Positions 1-9,786 of a stretch of 64,000 nucleotides of DNA are shown one piece after another. The position numbers were made by a program, and so were the translations under genes. The notes beneath the pieces were generated by a model. The model saw nothing but the letters and a program-made list of their open reading frames with translations. It was not told where the DNA came from and made no database searches. The stretch lies in NCBI GenBank assembly GCA_029204225.1, contig CM055100.1, positions 926,624 to 990,623 on the forward strand. Reading direction: 5' to 3'. How positions within the stretch are numbered: the stretch's first letter is position 1; each line of letters begins with the position of its first letter. This stretch comes from Diphasiastrum complanatum. Taxonomy: Eukaryota > Streptophyta > Lycopodiopsida > Lycopodiales > Lycopodiaceae.

Positions 1-22
1 CCAATTCTACCAATTCTACCAA

Positions 23-620
23 TGTGAAAAAATCACCATCTACTTAAAGAAAGAGATGAAAAACCCACTAAGAACCTGATCAAACATCAAATATAAGATA
101 TGATGAAGTTCCTGTCTGTAAAAAAATAGTAATCTAGGATATTTCACATGTGGACCTGAAAATAGCATAAAATAAGCATTCTACACAGTTGCAAGATATC
201 AAGTATAGTGCACCAATGGATAGTATAACCAAAGAGAACCATGTATAAGCATGAATGACATAAGAAAGAGAGAATGTCTTCTCTTCCCACGAGTTACATC
301 ATTTCATAACAGGTCCAAACCTAAATTTTAAACTCTATTTTTCCTCCATAAACAGGTCCAAACTTAACTTTTAAACTCTGGTTTTCCTCCATAATAAAAT
401 CCCTACTATTTTTGTGACTAGATTCTAACTACTACTCTAATTGAATCTCACCAAAACCTCGTGTTTCTATAGTTTTCCACACTTTCCAAAAGTGTTTGTT
501 CAAATGCTTTTAGACTAATATAGCATTGAAAGTCAAACTCTAAGTCTAATATGAAATTGGGCTCAATTGCCAAATATACAAATATGACCAAAATAGCAAA
601 ACTAGTTGAAATCTTTCACA
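23..620 (-). repeat. 3' LTR of a minus-strand copia fragment (copia K)
   Basis: Read on the minus strand this 598-bp block begins TGTGAAAGA and ends TTTTTTCACA, the TG...CA form of a copia LTR. It is flanked at 621-632 by the complement of a polypurine tract (GAAGAGGGAG), which fixes it as the 3' LTR of an element whose body lies at higher coordinates. The 5 bp outside it are ACCAA (18-22). The matching duplication cannot be found because the 5' end of the element is lost. Confidence 0.8.
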
Positions 621-1837
621 CTCCCTCTTCAACTAGTTTAAGCATAGACTTTGAAAAAACTCCAAGTGAAGTCCCTATGGTTTATGAACAAGTCCTTTCC
701 CAATGATTGTTGAAGATATCAGCTACACATTCCCTTGAAGAAACATGTTGAAGCTCCACCTCCTTTGTCATGACGTGCTCCTCACAAAGTTTGACATATC
801 ACTTCAATGTGCTTGCTTCTAGCATAGTTTTGACCATAGAACTTTGCAAGCATGTCATTAAACTCAACTTTGAAACCTTAACTTAGCAATTGACTCACAC
901 TAAGTAAATTCTTGGTAATGGAATGTATGACAAATGAATGTATGAACAAAACAACCTTCAAATGAACTTTCCTATTTGTAGAGAGAGAAATAGGAATTGT
1001 GCCAATCCCTTTGATTTCACACTCACCATCATTGGCCATGTAGATCACCCTTTTGTCATCTCCATATGCCAAAAAAGAAGTAAAGTACTCTTTGTGAAAA
1101 GTCTAGTGTGAACTTGCCCCACTATAAATCCACCATAGATCTAGATCTCCAACATTAGCAAGCATACATGAAGACATCACAAAAGCATCAACATTTGCAT
1201 CTTGAATATCCAAACCATCTTCAACATGAATAAGGTTACTTTTGCTTGTCTCCTTGATCTCTCTTCTTCTTGTAATACTCACTTGCAAAGTGTCATTTGA
1301 TTCCACAATAGAAGCATTTGAGATTTGACCTATCTTTCTTTTTGCCATTAAATTTTGAAGAAGCCTCCCCTTGATCTTGCCCCTTTAAGACCACCTGCTT
1401 TTTCTTTTGCCCTTTGAATTTGCCCTTGATGAATATAGCCTCCTTTCCAACTTGAGATGTTGATGTAGATCCACCTTTTGTTTGAAACCTATATTCTTCA
1501 TTGATCAAGATCTCTTGAAGATCCATCAAACTTGGCAAAGTTCTCTGAATGGAAAGACTTTGTGCAATGTTAGTATGAGCATCCAAAAAAACCATTAAGA
1601 ATCACTTGAACAAGCTCTCTTACTTAATGCTCTCATCAATAGATAGCTCATCATTCAAAAGTTTTCACTCTCAAAACAAAAACATTTGGACTCTCTCCAT
1701 CCTTTTGCAAACATTGAAGATTTGTCTTCTTAGAGTCAACACTCTAGAAGTAGATTTGGACTCATAGAGCTTCTTCAAAGCTTCCCAAGCCTCACTTGAT
1801 GAACTACACTTACCAACTCCTTGAGGAAGTTCATTGA
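621..1837 (-). pseudogene. Internally deleted copia gag-pol remnant (copia K)
   Basis: Minus-strand coding remnants read in order from 1837 down. First comes a gag segment with the motif SSEAWEALKKLYESKSTSR (about 1710-1825). A basic linker follows with the start of a zinc knuckle (CFYCG, about 1298). Next is a protease site reading YSGASSH (about 1105), where the catalytic Asp of DSGASSH is replaced by Tyr. Then comes gag-pre-integrase (ITKNLLSVSQ, about 885-915). The remnant jumps directly into the tail of RNase H (HVSSRECVAD-like, about 700-760). Integrase and RT are therefore missing through an internal deletion near 835. The gag is close to that of the young pol-less element at 5005-10433, and the PPT is the same, so this is the nearest relative in the window of an enzyme-encoding partner, although itself dead. 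Confidence 0.75.
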
Positions 1838-2102
1838 CTTGGAATTTGCTCCAAACAAGATCATGCAACACAATAACATAGACCAAAAGCACTCTCCACT
1901 CCAAGCTCACATAGCAACTATATTTCTCAAAAATCAAAATACACTATACATATAGTTTTTCACTATGGCAACCCATGCATGGCCCAGGTTGCTGTTGACG
2001 GGATGCGTGTCCCATCGACTAGCCTCGTGGCGAGGCCAACTAGTCCTTATCCACTCATAGGACCCACAGTACAGTAACATAGTAGTTCTACTTTAGTTCT
2101 AA
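1838..2102 (-). repeat. Short copia LTR (copia J), minus strand
   Basis: About 265 bp, placed directly after the RNase H end of copia J and preceded by a polypurine-like run (complement of 2103-2117, TTTTAGGGAGAGAGG). It is clearly homologous to plus-strand sequence at about 26985-27212, including the conserved stretches around GGATAAGGACTAGTTGG and GTGTTGCATGATC. Its lower end fuses directly to the gag of copia K, so it either inserted there or marks a rearrangement. Ends are estimated by comparison and are uncertain by tens of bases. Confidence 0.6.
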
Positions 2103-2162
2103 CCTCTCTCCCTAAAAGTAGAATCTATGTTTTTATACATCCATATACATAGCAATCAAAAG

Positions 2163-3325
2163 TTAACAAAATTTAAGTACAGAAAGTTTTGACCTAAACT
2201 TATCAAACTTTTCGGTAATGAGTGGCTTAGTGAAAATGTCAACTAGTTGCTCATATGTACTACAATGAACAACATTAAATTCTCGACTCAACAGCGTCTC
2301 ATGTATAAAGTGATACTGAATCTCGATGTGTTTGGTTCTCGCATGAAACATCAGATTCTTTGCCAGCTGAATGCCCACTCTGACTATCTCTATGTATAAT
2401 CTTGGGATTTTCCTGTTTCATGCTAACCTCATCCAAGATTTGCCTCAACCATATGGCTTCTTGTGCTGCACTACACATTGCCTTATACTTCTGTTGTGGA
2501 TAGAGCAACTATACTTTGCTTTTTACTAGACTAGGAAAAAACCACTATCACAAAACTGGAATACATACCTTGTGGTGGATCTACGATCATCACAGTCACC
2601 TCCCCAATCTACATCCACATAGCCACATAACTCAGGTAAACCTTCATGCTTCCTTAGAAAGATTTTTACCTGGCCCAATAGGAGTGTTCATTGGCTTGCA
2701 ATCCTGTAGCCTGAACCTATGCAGCAGCTCTCTGACATACTTCACCTGTGTTAGACCCACCTCATGTGCTTTTTGCTACACCTCCACTCCAAGGCAACAA
2801 TGCATTAGGTTGAGATCTGTCATCTCAAATTGTTCCATGAGATATTTCTTGATCATAATCTATCATATCTATTATTTCTTGTAATAATAGGTCATCAACA
2901 TAAATAGCAACCAAGGCAATCATACCATCGAAGCATAAGACATAAAGGTTTGGATCAGAGTGTGTTCTCACCATCCCCTTAGAACAAAAGTAGGCATCAA
3001 TCCTGTTGTACCACGCATGTGGTGCCTGCTTGAGACCATAAAGTGCTTTCTTTAAGCGACATACTTTATTCTCCTGTCCTTTCGCTATAAAGCCTTCAGG
3101 TTGATTCGTAAACACATCTTCTTCTAACTCATCATTTAGAAAAGCAAATTCCACATCCATCTGATATAAAGGCCAACCAAAATGTGATGCTAAAACAACA
3201 AGTAGACGTATAGTATTCCACTTACATAATGGTGCAAAGTTCTCCTCATAGTCGATGCCTTTACTTTGTGCATAACCTTTGATTACCAATTTTGCTTTGT
3301 GCTTTGCTAGATTTCCATTAGGGGA
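2163..3325 (-). pseudogene. Copia RT-RNase H remnant (copia J)
   Basis: Broken minus-strand 3' half of a copia polyprotein. The 2825-3325 part is reverse transcriptase: KHKAKLVIKGYAQ, then YQMDVEFAFLN (first catalytic Asp), LKKALYGLKQAPHAWYNR and the YVDD active site near 2890. The 2163-2508 part is RNase H and the C-terminal end (KYKAMCSAAQEAIWLRQIL, ARTKHIEIQYHFI, VDIFTKPL), ending just before the LTR at 1838-2102. Stops and frameshifts separate the pieces (2510-2820 is unreadable in one frame). Gag, protease and integrase are absent; the upstream edge near 3325 is a breakpoint into unrelated DNA. Non-functional. Confidence 0.8.
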
Positions 3326-3730
3326 TATTAGAACTCAAAATGGGCCCTTTGTCAAGATGTTGTTTTTGACTTCACACGCTTTCAATGCTTTATGTGTCCC
3401 AATGAATGGCGTCCATCTGTGACGAACTGTAATAGTGGTTGACAGATGGAAATTGTATTTAACTTTCCCGGCCAAATTTTTGTGATTTTCAAATATCCCG
3501 CCGGGCAGAACAAACAATTGTGATTGGACCACAGTTACTACCCGAATACTCTTATCTTGCTCATCATTGTACACTCGAGGTTGATTTGACATCAATAGTC
3601 ATAAACTGTGGTTAACTAATCCTTGTAGTTTAGGAACTTCTTGTCATTCATAGGTATACCTCTCATTTTCTTCATTCTATCTCTTATTTTGGATTGTCAT
3701 TCTTAGGTTTACCTCGCAATCTCTACATTC
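3326..3730. other. Unassigned spacer
   Basis: No recognisable coding or repeat family. A short imperfect direct repeat (CATTCWTAGGTWTACCTC) occurs twice near 3645-3735, just before the LTR that starts at 3731. The open frame at 3335-3595 on the minus strand shows no family motif. Confidence 0.4.
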
Positions 3731-4290
3731 TGTTAGCAAATTCCAAAGAATCCCCAGATGCCGAGCCAAGCCGAAGACACAAAATACCTCTCACCCATGA
3801 CCGAGGAGGTCTCAGAAGGAGGAGAGAAGAAGAAGTTGAGAGTCGAGCATGAGAGCCGAGAAATTACTAGCCAGGATGACAATGAAATATCTATGTGAGC
3901 CTACATGGTGTATATTAGAGAAGGAACGACCATGTAGGAGCTAGTCACATTTCCTAGGCCTTGTAAATAAATATAGACCCCCCCTTAAATTAGTTAGAGT
4001 GAGCCACCTTTTGATGGTGACCTTTAGTGGAAGGGCAAATTCCACATGTAGTTTCTAATTTGGTGGAATTACCACTTGGGCTCCACATGGGCAGCCTTCT
4101 TGCTTATTTAAGGGCCCCCCCTCTCTTGTGAGGGAACTTTGAATGTATTGTCAAGTTCTCTTGAGCAAATAAAGAGGATCTTCCACGAGTTCTTGATAAT
4201 TGCTAAGCTCCTTGTTCATGGCAATGTTCTTGAGTGAAGTTTCTATGAGCATGCTTGATTTCCTTGTATTGTGGATTAACTAGGATATTG
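3731..4290 (+). repeat. 5' LTR of RT-less element C1
   Basis: Begins TGTTAGCA and is about 90% alike by eye to 25916-26450, with matching blocks such as ACCGAGGAGGTCTCAGAAGG and TCTTGAGTGAAGTTTCTATG. The copy at 25916 follows a polypurine run, so the pair are the 5' LTR of one copy and the 3' LTR of another. It contains an AT-rich TATA-like stretch (TTGTAAATAAATATAGACC near 3962) and a polyadenylation-like AATAAA (about 4168). The 3' edge is approximate because the two copies diverge after GTGGATTAACTAG (about 4275). Confidence 0.65.
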
Positions 4291-5004
4291 TTTTCTTGTT
4301 TCTTACTTTAACTCCACCTCATTTTGTACCCACCCTTTTTACATCATATTTCATTTGCAACCCACATTCCACACCGTTCTGTCCAACACAACCCACTTCC
4401 ACACATTTTTCATTCCAAACCTTCCATCTTTCACAACCCTTTTTCATACAGCATCATACATCCCTCCCCCACACATCTTCCAAACCCTTTTACACCATCA
4501 TTTTTTTCTCAATCTCGACTAAAGCCGGTCCTTGAGACTCAATCGGAACCACTCTTTCAAATCTCAACCGATGCCAACCCACCAAATCTCAACCGACGCC
4601 AAACCTTCAAATCTCAACCGACGCCCTTAACACTGTCTGCACTCTCAACCGACTCAATTTTTTCAGAACCTTATTTTTTTCATTTCTCCACCATGTCGTC
4701 CAATCCCAGTTCCAGTTCTGATGATCCCGAAGCATGTAAGCTCGACATCCAACTGTACAAGTTAGACCTTACAGAGATGCATACATGGTACCAGCAGGCG
4801 GAGTCCTTCTTCAAGGAAATTGAATTCCAGATCCCTGTCCTGACAGGTTATCAAAGCCCGTACCTGGTACACATGGCCTATGCCAACTATCATGCAACGG
4901 CCAGGTCATGCCAAATCATAGTTCCACCTATCAAGAATTATGTTTATAACGTATCTTTTGCGACAGCCGACTTCCAACCTTATGGGTTCCTACGAGGACC
5001 AAAT
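4291..5004 (+). mobile_element. Element C1 leader and gag-like ORF, left part
   Basis: Pyrimidine-rich leader with about four copies of an ATCTCAACCGACGCC-type repeat (4555-4660), then an ORF. The ATG at 4693 is preferred because the homologous copy has its ATG at the equivalent place (22341) and similarity follows it. The predicted protein starts MSSNPSSSSDD and continues into an unrecognised globular region (LDIQLYKLDLTEMHTWYQQ, ARSCQIIVPPIKNYVYN). It is cut at 5004 by the young copia insertion and resumes at 10434. No zinc knuckle, protease or RT is visible; the role is unknown, possibly a gag-position protein of a non-autonomous element. Confidence 0.6.
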
Positions 5005-5651
5005 TGTGAAAATTGTCAACATTTCCTTGTCTAGTTTTAGGCCAAAATTGCTAAAAATGGCACATAGTTTAGGATATGACTTTTCACACGTGTGAAACAG
5101 GTCTAGATATTTTTAGTAAGTGTATTTTTTCAGTATGAAGAAGTGTCAAACTTCAAGACCTTCGAAATGAGTCCATTTTCATGTATTTTGGACATATATG
5201 CCAATTTTACCTATATAGGGCATATTTTAGGTAAGGAGGGTCTAGAGAGAGGAGAGAGAGTCATCTCTCTCAGCTATATATAGCAGGTAGGCCGTGGAGA
5301 AACAGGTTGGAGCAGATCCATTGTATTCATTTGCTTAATGAGAGATTTTTCTATTGGGTTCTCCTTCCATTGTTGGCATTGTGTAGTGATTGAGTTCAAG
5401 CTTTGTGTGTATGATCTTAGGTGCTTTCCAAAAGTGGTAGGCTGATGTATTATGGACTGTATAATGCTATTTTGGGCCGCACTTGATGTTTATGGAAGTT
5501 TCCATTTGTGATAAATGCTTTTTGATCAAGTTCTTTGCATTCTAGGTAGCATAGAATGTGTTGCCAATTCCTAGCTTATGTAGTTTGGAGTGCAAGCATT
5601 CAAGCCAATGATCTTGGAGTTTAGATCCACTTAGGATCTGTATTTTTCACA
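5005..5651 (+). repeat. 5' LTR of element P
   Basis: TGTGAAAATTG...GTATTTTTCACA, 647 bp. It carries a perfect 16-bp palindrome TTTCACACGTGTGAAA at 5082-5097 and a TATA box (TATATATA, 5275-5282) behind a GA/TC-rich stretch. Transcription would be expected to start about 25-35 bp after the TATA box. Confidence 0.95.
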
Positions 5652-5664
5652 TGGTATCAGAGCT
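5652..5664 (+). other. Primer binding site of element P
   Basis: TGGTATCAGAGCT immediately follows the 5' LTR; this is the usual plant copia site complementary to the 3' end of initiator Met-tRNA. Confidence 0.9.
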
Positions 5665-6758
5665 GGTTGGCTTCTATTTACAGTAAGTATTCCATTTTTG
5701 GTGATATTTGGATGTTTGATCAAGTTCTAGCATGATTTTGCATTGCTTTGTTGATCAAATCTTACTAACCTTTGTTTTGTGAGTTGAACTTGTGGATCAA
5801 AAGCATATTTCAGGTCTATTGAAGATCAGAGGCTGAAAAGAAACTATTTTGGATCAGATCATAACACCTAATCATTTGTGATTGTGAGGCTTGTGCATAT
5901 TCAATACTAACAATGTTCTTTTCAATCCTATTGTTGACAATCTCCATTCTTGGATGAACACTCTCCTTAAGTGGATGAAACTTCTCCTTAAGTGGATGAC
6001 AAATGCTCTTTTGAGTGAGTTGTAATTCTCCTAAAGGCTGAGCAAAGCTCCCATTTGGATGAAAGATCCCCTTTTTTGGGTGAACATATTGTAAGCTCCA
6101 TTGTGAAGAGCATATTGTAAAGATTGTCATCAATTTTGGCATAAATTTTGGTGTACTTTGTTGAGCATGTAAGTAACTCTCCTTATGTAATTTGATTGGA
6201 GCATTTGCAGGAAGGTGTTAACCATTATGCAAGTGTGTTTTCAGGTTCTTAACAGGTTGAGGAACATTCTCATGTGAAGTGATCTTAGATCTACATCTAA
6301 ACACCAAGATTTGACAAGATAGTGAAGCTAGTCTTGTGATTCACTAAGTGTGCTCATTCATTCACCTCTAAATCTTGTATTTATCACTTGCTGGAGTTTA
6401 TAAACTTTTAGAAGTGTGGTTTACATGTGGTTTTACAGGTTGAATCAATATCTTAGTGTGTTGATCATATGTTGATCAAGTTTGTTCATTACTAGGTAAT
6501 CTTGGCATCCTAGTTTTGGGTATTTTCTAAGAATGCAAGTAACTCTTCACACCATAACTTGATTTGGTCACTTGCTGGAAAGTTTGAGAGCTTAAGCAAG
6601 AGTGTGTTCAGGTTGGTTTGAGTTTGTAATCCATTCTTAGTGTGTGCAAAGTGTTGCATGTGTTTCAATCTTCCTTTCTATGCTTGAAAGCCAAATAGTT
6701 TCAAGATAGAGGTCATTTAGGGTTCTAAATCTTTTAAGATCTTCTCCTTCTTCATTTA
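5665..6758 (+). other. Long 5' leader of element P with internal repeats
   Basis: About 1.1 kb without a credible sense ORF. Short repeats of CTCCTTAAGTGGATGA type lie at 5940-6070, and two longer similar blocks occur at about 6165-6250 and 6530-6615 (GTAACTCT...TTGATTGG...TTGCTGGA/GCAGGAA...CAGGTT). A packaging or translation-control role is possible but not shown. Confidence 0.5.
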
Positions 6759-9700
6759 TTGAGAGAAAGGAGAGTGCTAGGTGCATTAGAACAGAGCCTA
6801 AGGACACAAGAAGATTTTAGCATCATGACATCCAATGGTGGAATCATGTTGGAAGCTAAAGAGAGGTTAAACTCTACAAACTATTCAACTTGGAAAGTGA
6901 GGATGGAGTCTTTACTAGAGTTGAATGAGCTAATGGATATAGTTGTGGGAATTGAAGAAAGACCTCTAATTCTTCAAGAGCAACTAAATTTTGATAGAAG
7001 GGCTAAAAGAGCCTTACATATCATAAAGATGAATGTTACCAATGAACTTCTTAAAGAAGTTGGTAAATGTACTTCTTCAAGTGAAGCATGGAATGCTTTG
7101 AAGAAGATCTATGAGTCCAAATCCACATCTAGGGTTCTCACCCTAAGAAGGCAAATCTTCCAAAGTTGTCAAAGAGAGGGAGAGAGTGCACATTCATTTG
7201 TCTTGAAGGTTAAATCCTTGAATGATGATCTAGCATGCATAGATGAAAGCATAAAGGATGGGGAACTAGTTCAAGTCATGTTGAATGGTTTGCTTGATGA
7301 ACATTCTAACCTTGTACAATGCTTTGCTATACAAAAGTCCTTGCCAAGTGTCAATGACTTGCAAGAGATCTTGGTGGCTGAAGAGCATAGGTTGCAAGCC
7401 AAAGGTGGTGGTGCATCAACACAAGGTGGAGATGAAGAAGCTCTTTTCACAAAGGGCAAGTTCAAAGGCAAGTGGTCCAAGCAAGGTAGTTTGGAGCATG
7501 GAAAGCATTCTTCTTCTTTGCAAAGTAGGAAGCAAGATAAGTCCAAGTTCAAATGTTTTTATTGTGGGATAAAAGGACATTTTGCAAATGAATGCCATAA
7601 GAAACAAAATGCTAGATCTAGGTTGAGATCTAATGTACTTCTTGGAGATGATAATTGTTGTGCTAACTTGGCAAGCTTTGGTGAATCTATGGTCAATTTT
7701 TTGGATCCATTGGATCTTGAAGATGCACTAGTGTTACCTACTAGTCATATGGAGTCATGTGGAGCTAAATTAGCATCATGTTTGTACTCTTCTACTCATG
7801 GACTTCCAAGGCTTGGTGGTTCTTCAATGGTGCTAGATGGCAAGTGCAAAAATGGAAAAGGTAAGGAAGGAGCTAACTTCATCAATGGAGTTGATGAAGA
7901 TTCTTCTTTGGAAGTGATTGTTGCTAATGACTTGTTTGTTCATATGGAAAAAGATGGAGATGCTAAGTGTCATTCTTTGCAAGAAGATGGTTGTTCTTCT
8001 AATTCTTTTCATATTGATGTATGTAATCATGTGGGAAAAGATGATGGTGCTTTGAGCATGCTTGAAGGAAATGGTTCTTTTACATCCTTTTGTGATAAAG
8101 TCATTTGTGCAACAAGTGGTGTCACATTTCTTCATAAAAAGAGTAGATCAAAGGTTTCTATCATGAGACTTGGTGAGGGAGATCACAAGTCAAAAGGAAG
8201 AGAAGTATGTGAAGTGTTCAAAGTAGGATGTACTTTGAATGATGTTTTTATGAACGATAGTGAGGAAGAATCATTATCATATGACTCATTACCTAAATCA
8301 TTGAGTAGAAGTTCATGTTTGAAAAGAGAGAGTACTTCAATCACTCTTATGTTGAAGGTACTAAGGATTCTTTTCTTGGCTTCTAATATTCAAGAGTCTT
8401 CTACTTCTTATGGTGCAACTATCAAGAGGGAGGTTTCTAACTTTTGTGGTGCTAGCATTAAGAGGGAGTCTTGTGAAGGAAAGGGCAATGGAAGAGTGGT
8501 TCTTGGGAAGATCCAAAGCATGGATCTAACATCTCTTCATCAACTCAAAGCATTCTATGATTGTGGTGGATTGTTCATTCATGGTCAAGATGGCAAAAGG
8601 TTGGTTGAAGAAGACTACATGGAGCAACTCAAGTGGCAACTTCTTCAAGGCAAGGGAGATATCATTGGTGAGCTTATTGAGGTTTGTTATGAACTCAAGA
8701 GGGCTGTTTTGATTAGGTTTGATACTCATCTTCACCTACTCTACTTCATGTTAAATGGAAATGTTGGAATCTATCTTTTGGTTTATGATGGTGGCATTGT
8801 TTTCACTAACTATAGTGAAGGGTCAAATTTGAGCATTGATGAGATCTTGTGGGATCTTAATCATGTGTTTGAGAGGGAGTATCTTCAGAGTTTCAGATCT
8901 GAAGATGTTCACATATGCAAGATCTTTGATGTCTTATTGGAAGATCAAGAGGTTGATCTTGGATTGCTTCATCAACACCAAGAGACAAGTGGCAATTCGA
9001 AGCTAGTGAAAAGCATCAAAGAAGAGACAAATGGTCAAGGCATTTTGGATCTGTTTTTACAGGTTCTTGAAGGTTCAAGTAAGGTCTTTGGAGCTGCAAG
9101 GAAGTGTCTTCTTACTCTACCTCACTTGCCTAATCTCATGTATGAACATTGTTATGTCAATGTGTTGAAATTGTCAAATTTCAATAAAACTAGTTCCATA
9201 GTTTTGCATCCTTTGGATCTTGGAGATGGAATAGTTATCATTGCTGGTTTGTATGATCAAGTACATGAATTCATTCAGATCTTGAAAGGTATTGAAGTGG
9301 TCAATATGTTTTCTTTTGAACAAAGTTCAAGATCTAGTATTCTAGTGTTGGCAAATTGGCAACTTGTTGACATTGTAGGATCAAGCGTTGTGTGCAAATC
9401 TTGTGGAGGTACTTCAAGTATTTCAAGTTCAGGTTTTGGTCATTCAAATGGAGTAGGGAACACATCTTTTTGGCATTCATTCACTCAAAGGCTTTCATGG
9501 ATTGAAGATCTACAAAGGCAAGAGAAACCAGAGATGGATACATGGAGGAATTCATTAATTGAGATTCTATGTTCTTTTACATGTACCATTTTTATGATTC
9601 TATGTAAAATTGATGTAAGAAATAGTGAAGCATCCTATATGGACACTATTATCTATATCAATTATGTTGTGTCCTATTTTGTACATATTAGGATCCTTGA

Positions 9701-9773
9701 GAAGAGATCTATTCTGATGATGGAGATCATTCTTAAGTTGGAACAAAGTAGTGTTGTAAAACTAGCAAGTTAA
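6759..9773 (+). CDS. Gag with a large unrecognised C-terminal extension (element P)
   Basis: One intact frame of 1004 codons. The likely start is the ATG at 6825 (codon 23), because the gag of copia A/B begins the same distance before its KERLN/NERLN-like motif; that gives 982 residues. Residues about 30-240 are a copia gag (UBN2-type) with WKVRMESLL, SSEAWNALKKIYESKS and LRRQIFQ. A CCHC zinc knuckle sits at C266, C269, H274, C279. From about 285 to 1004 the sequence matches nothing I recognise. It is Ser/Cys/Gly-rich to about 560, then a more hydrophobic, globular-looking region (LLYFMLNGNVGIYLLVYDGG; DLGLLHQHQE). There is no D-[ST]-G protease, no D-D-35-E integrase and no YVDD. The gag part should form particles and bind RNA. 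The extension is of unknown function; it may be remodelled pol or captured sequence. A short C-terminal stretch (SEASYMDTIIYINYVVS) resembles one in the ORF at 60235-61602. Confidence 0.85.
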   Translation: MRERRVLGALEQSLRTQEDFSIMTSNGGIMLEAKERLNSTNYSTWKVRMESLLELNELMDIVVGIEERPLILQEQLNFDRRAKRALHIIKMNVTNELLKEVGKCTSSSEAWNALKKIYESKSTSRVLTLRRQIFQSCQREGESAHSFVLKVKSLNDDLACIDESIKDGELVQVMLNGLLDEHSNLVQCFAIQKSLPSVNDLQEILVAEEHRLQAKGGGASTQGGDEEALFTKGKFKGKWSKQGSLEHGKHSSSLQSRKQDKSKFKCFYCGIKGHFANECHKKQNARSRLRSNVLLGDDNCCANLASFGESMVNFLDPLDLEDALVLPTSHMESCGAKLASCLYSSTHGLPRLGGSSMVLDGKCKNGKGKEGANFINGVDEDSSLEVIVANDLFVHMEKDGDAKCHSLQEDGCSSNSFHIDVCNHVGKDDGALSMLEGNGSFTSFCDKVICATSGVTFLHKKSRSKVSIMRLGEGDHKSKGREVCEVFKVGCTLNDVFMNDSEEESLSYDSLPKSLSRSSCLKRESTSITLMLKVLRILFLASNIQESSTSYGATIKREVSNFCGASIKRESCEGKGNGRVVLGKIQSMDLTSLHQLKAFYDCGGLFIHGQDGKRLVEEDYMEQLKWQLLQGKGDIIGELIEVCYELKRAVLIRFDTHLHLLYFMLNGNVGIYLLVYDGGIVFTNYSEGSNLSIDEILWDLNHVFEREYLQSFRSEDVHICKIFDVLLEDQEVDLGLLHQHQETSGNSKLVKSIKEETNGQGILDLFLQVLEGSSKVFGAARKCLLTLPHLPNLMYEHCYVNVLKLSNFNKTSSIVLHPLDLGDGIVIIAGLYDQVHEFIQILKGIEVVNMFSFEQSSRSSILVLANWQLVDIVGSSVVCKSCGGTSSISSSGFGHSNGVGNTSFWHSFTQRLSWIEDLQRQEKPEMDTWRNSLIEILCSFTCTIFMILCKIDVRNSEASYMDTIIYINYVVSYFVHIRILEKRSILMMEIILKLEQSSVVKLAS

Positions 9774-9776
9774 GTT

Positions 9777-9786
9777 GAAGAGGGAG
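9777..9786 (+). other. Polypurine tract of element P
   Basis: GAAGAGGGAG directly abuts the 3' LTR at 9787 and would prime plus-strand DNA synthesis. The same tract is found inverted next to the LTR of copia K (621-632). Confidence 0.9.
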
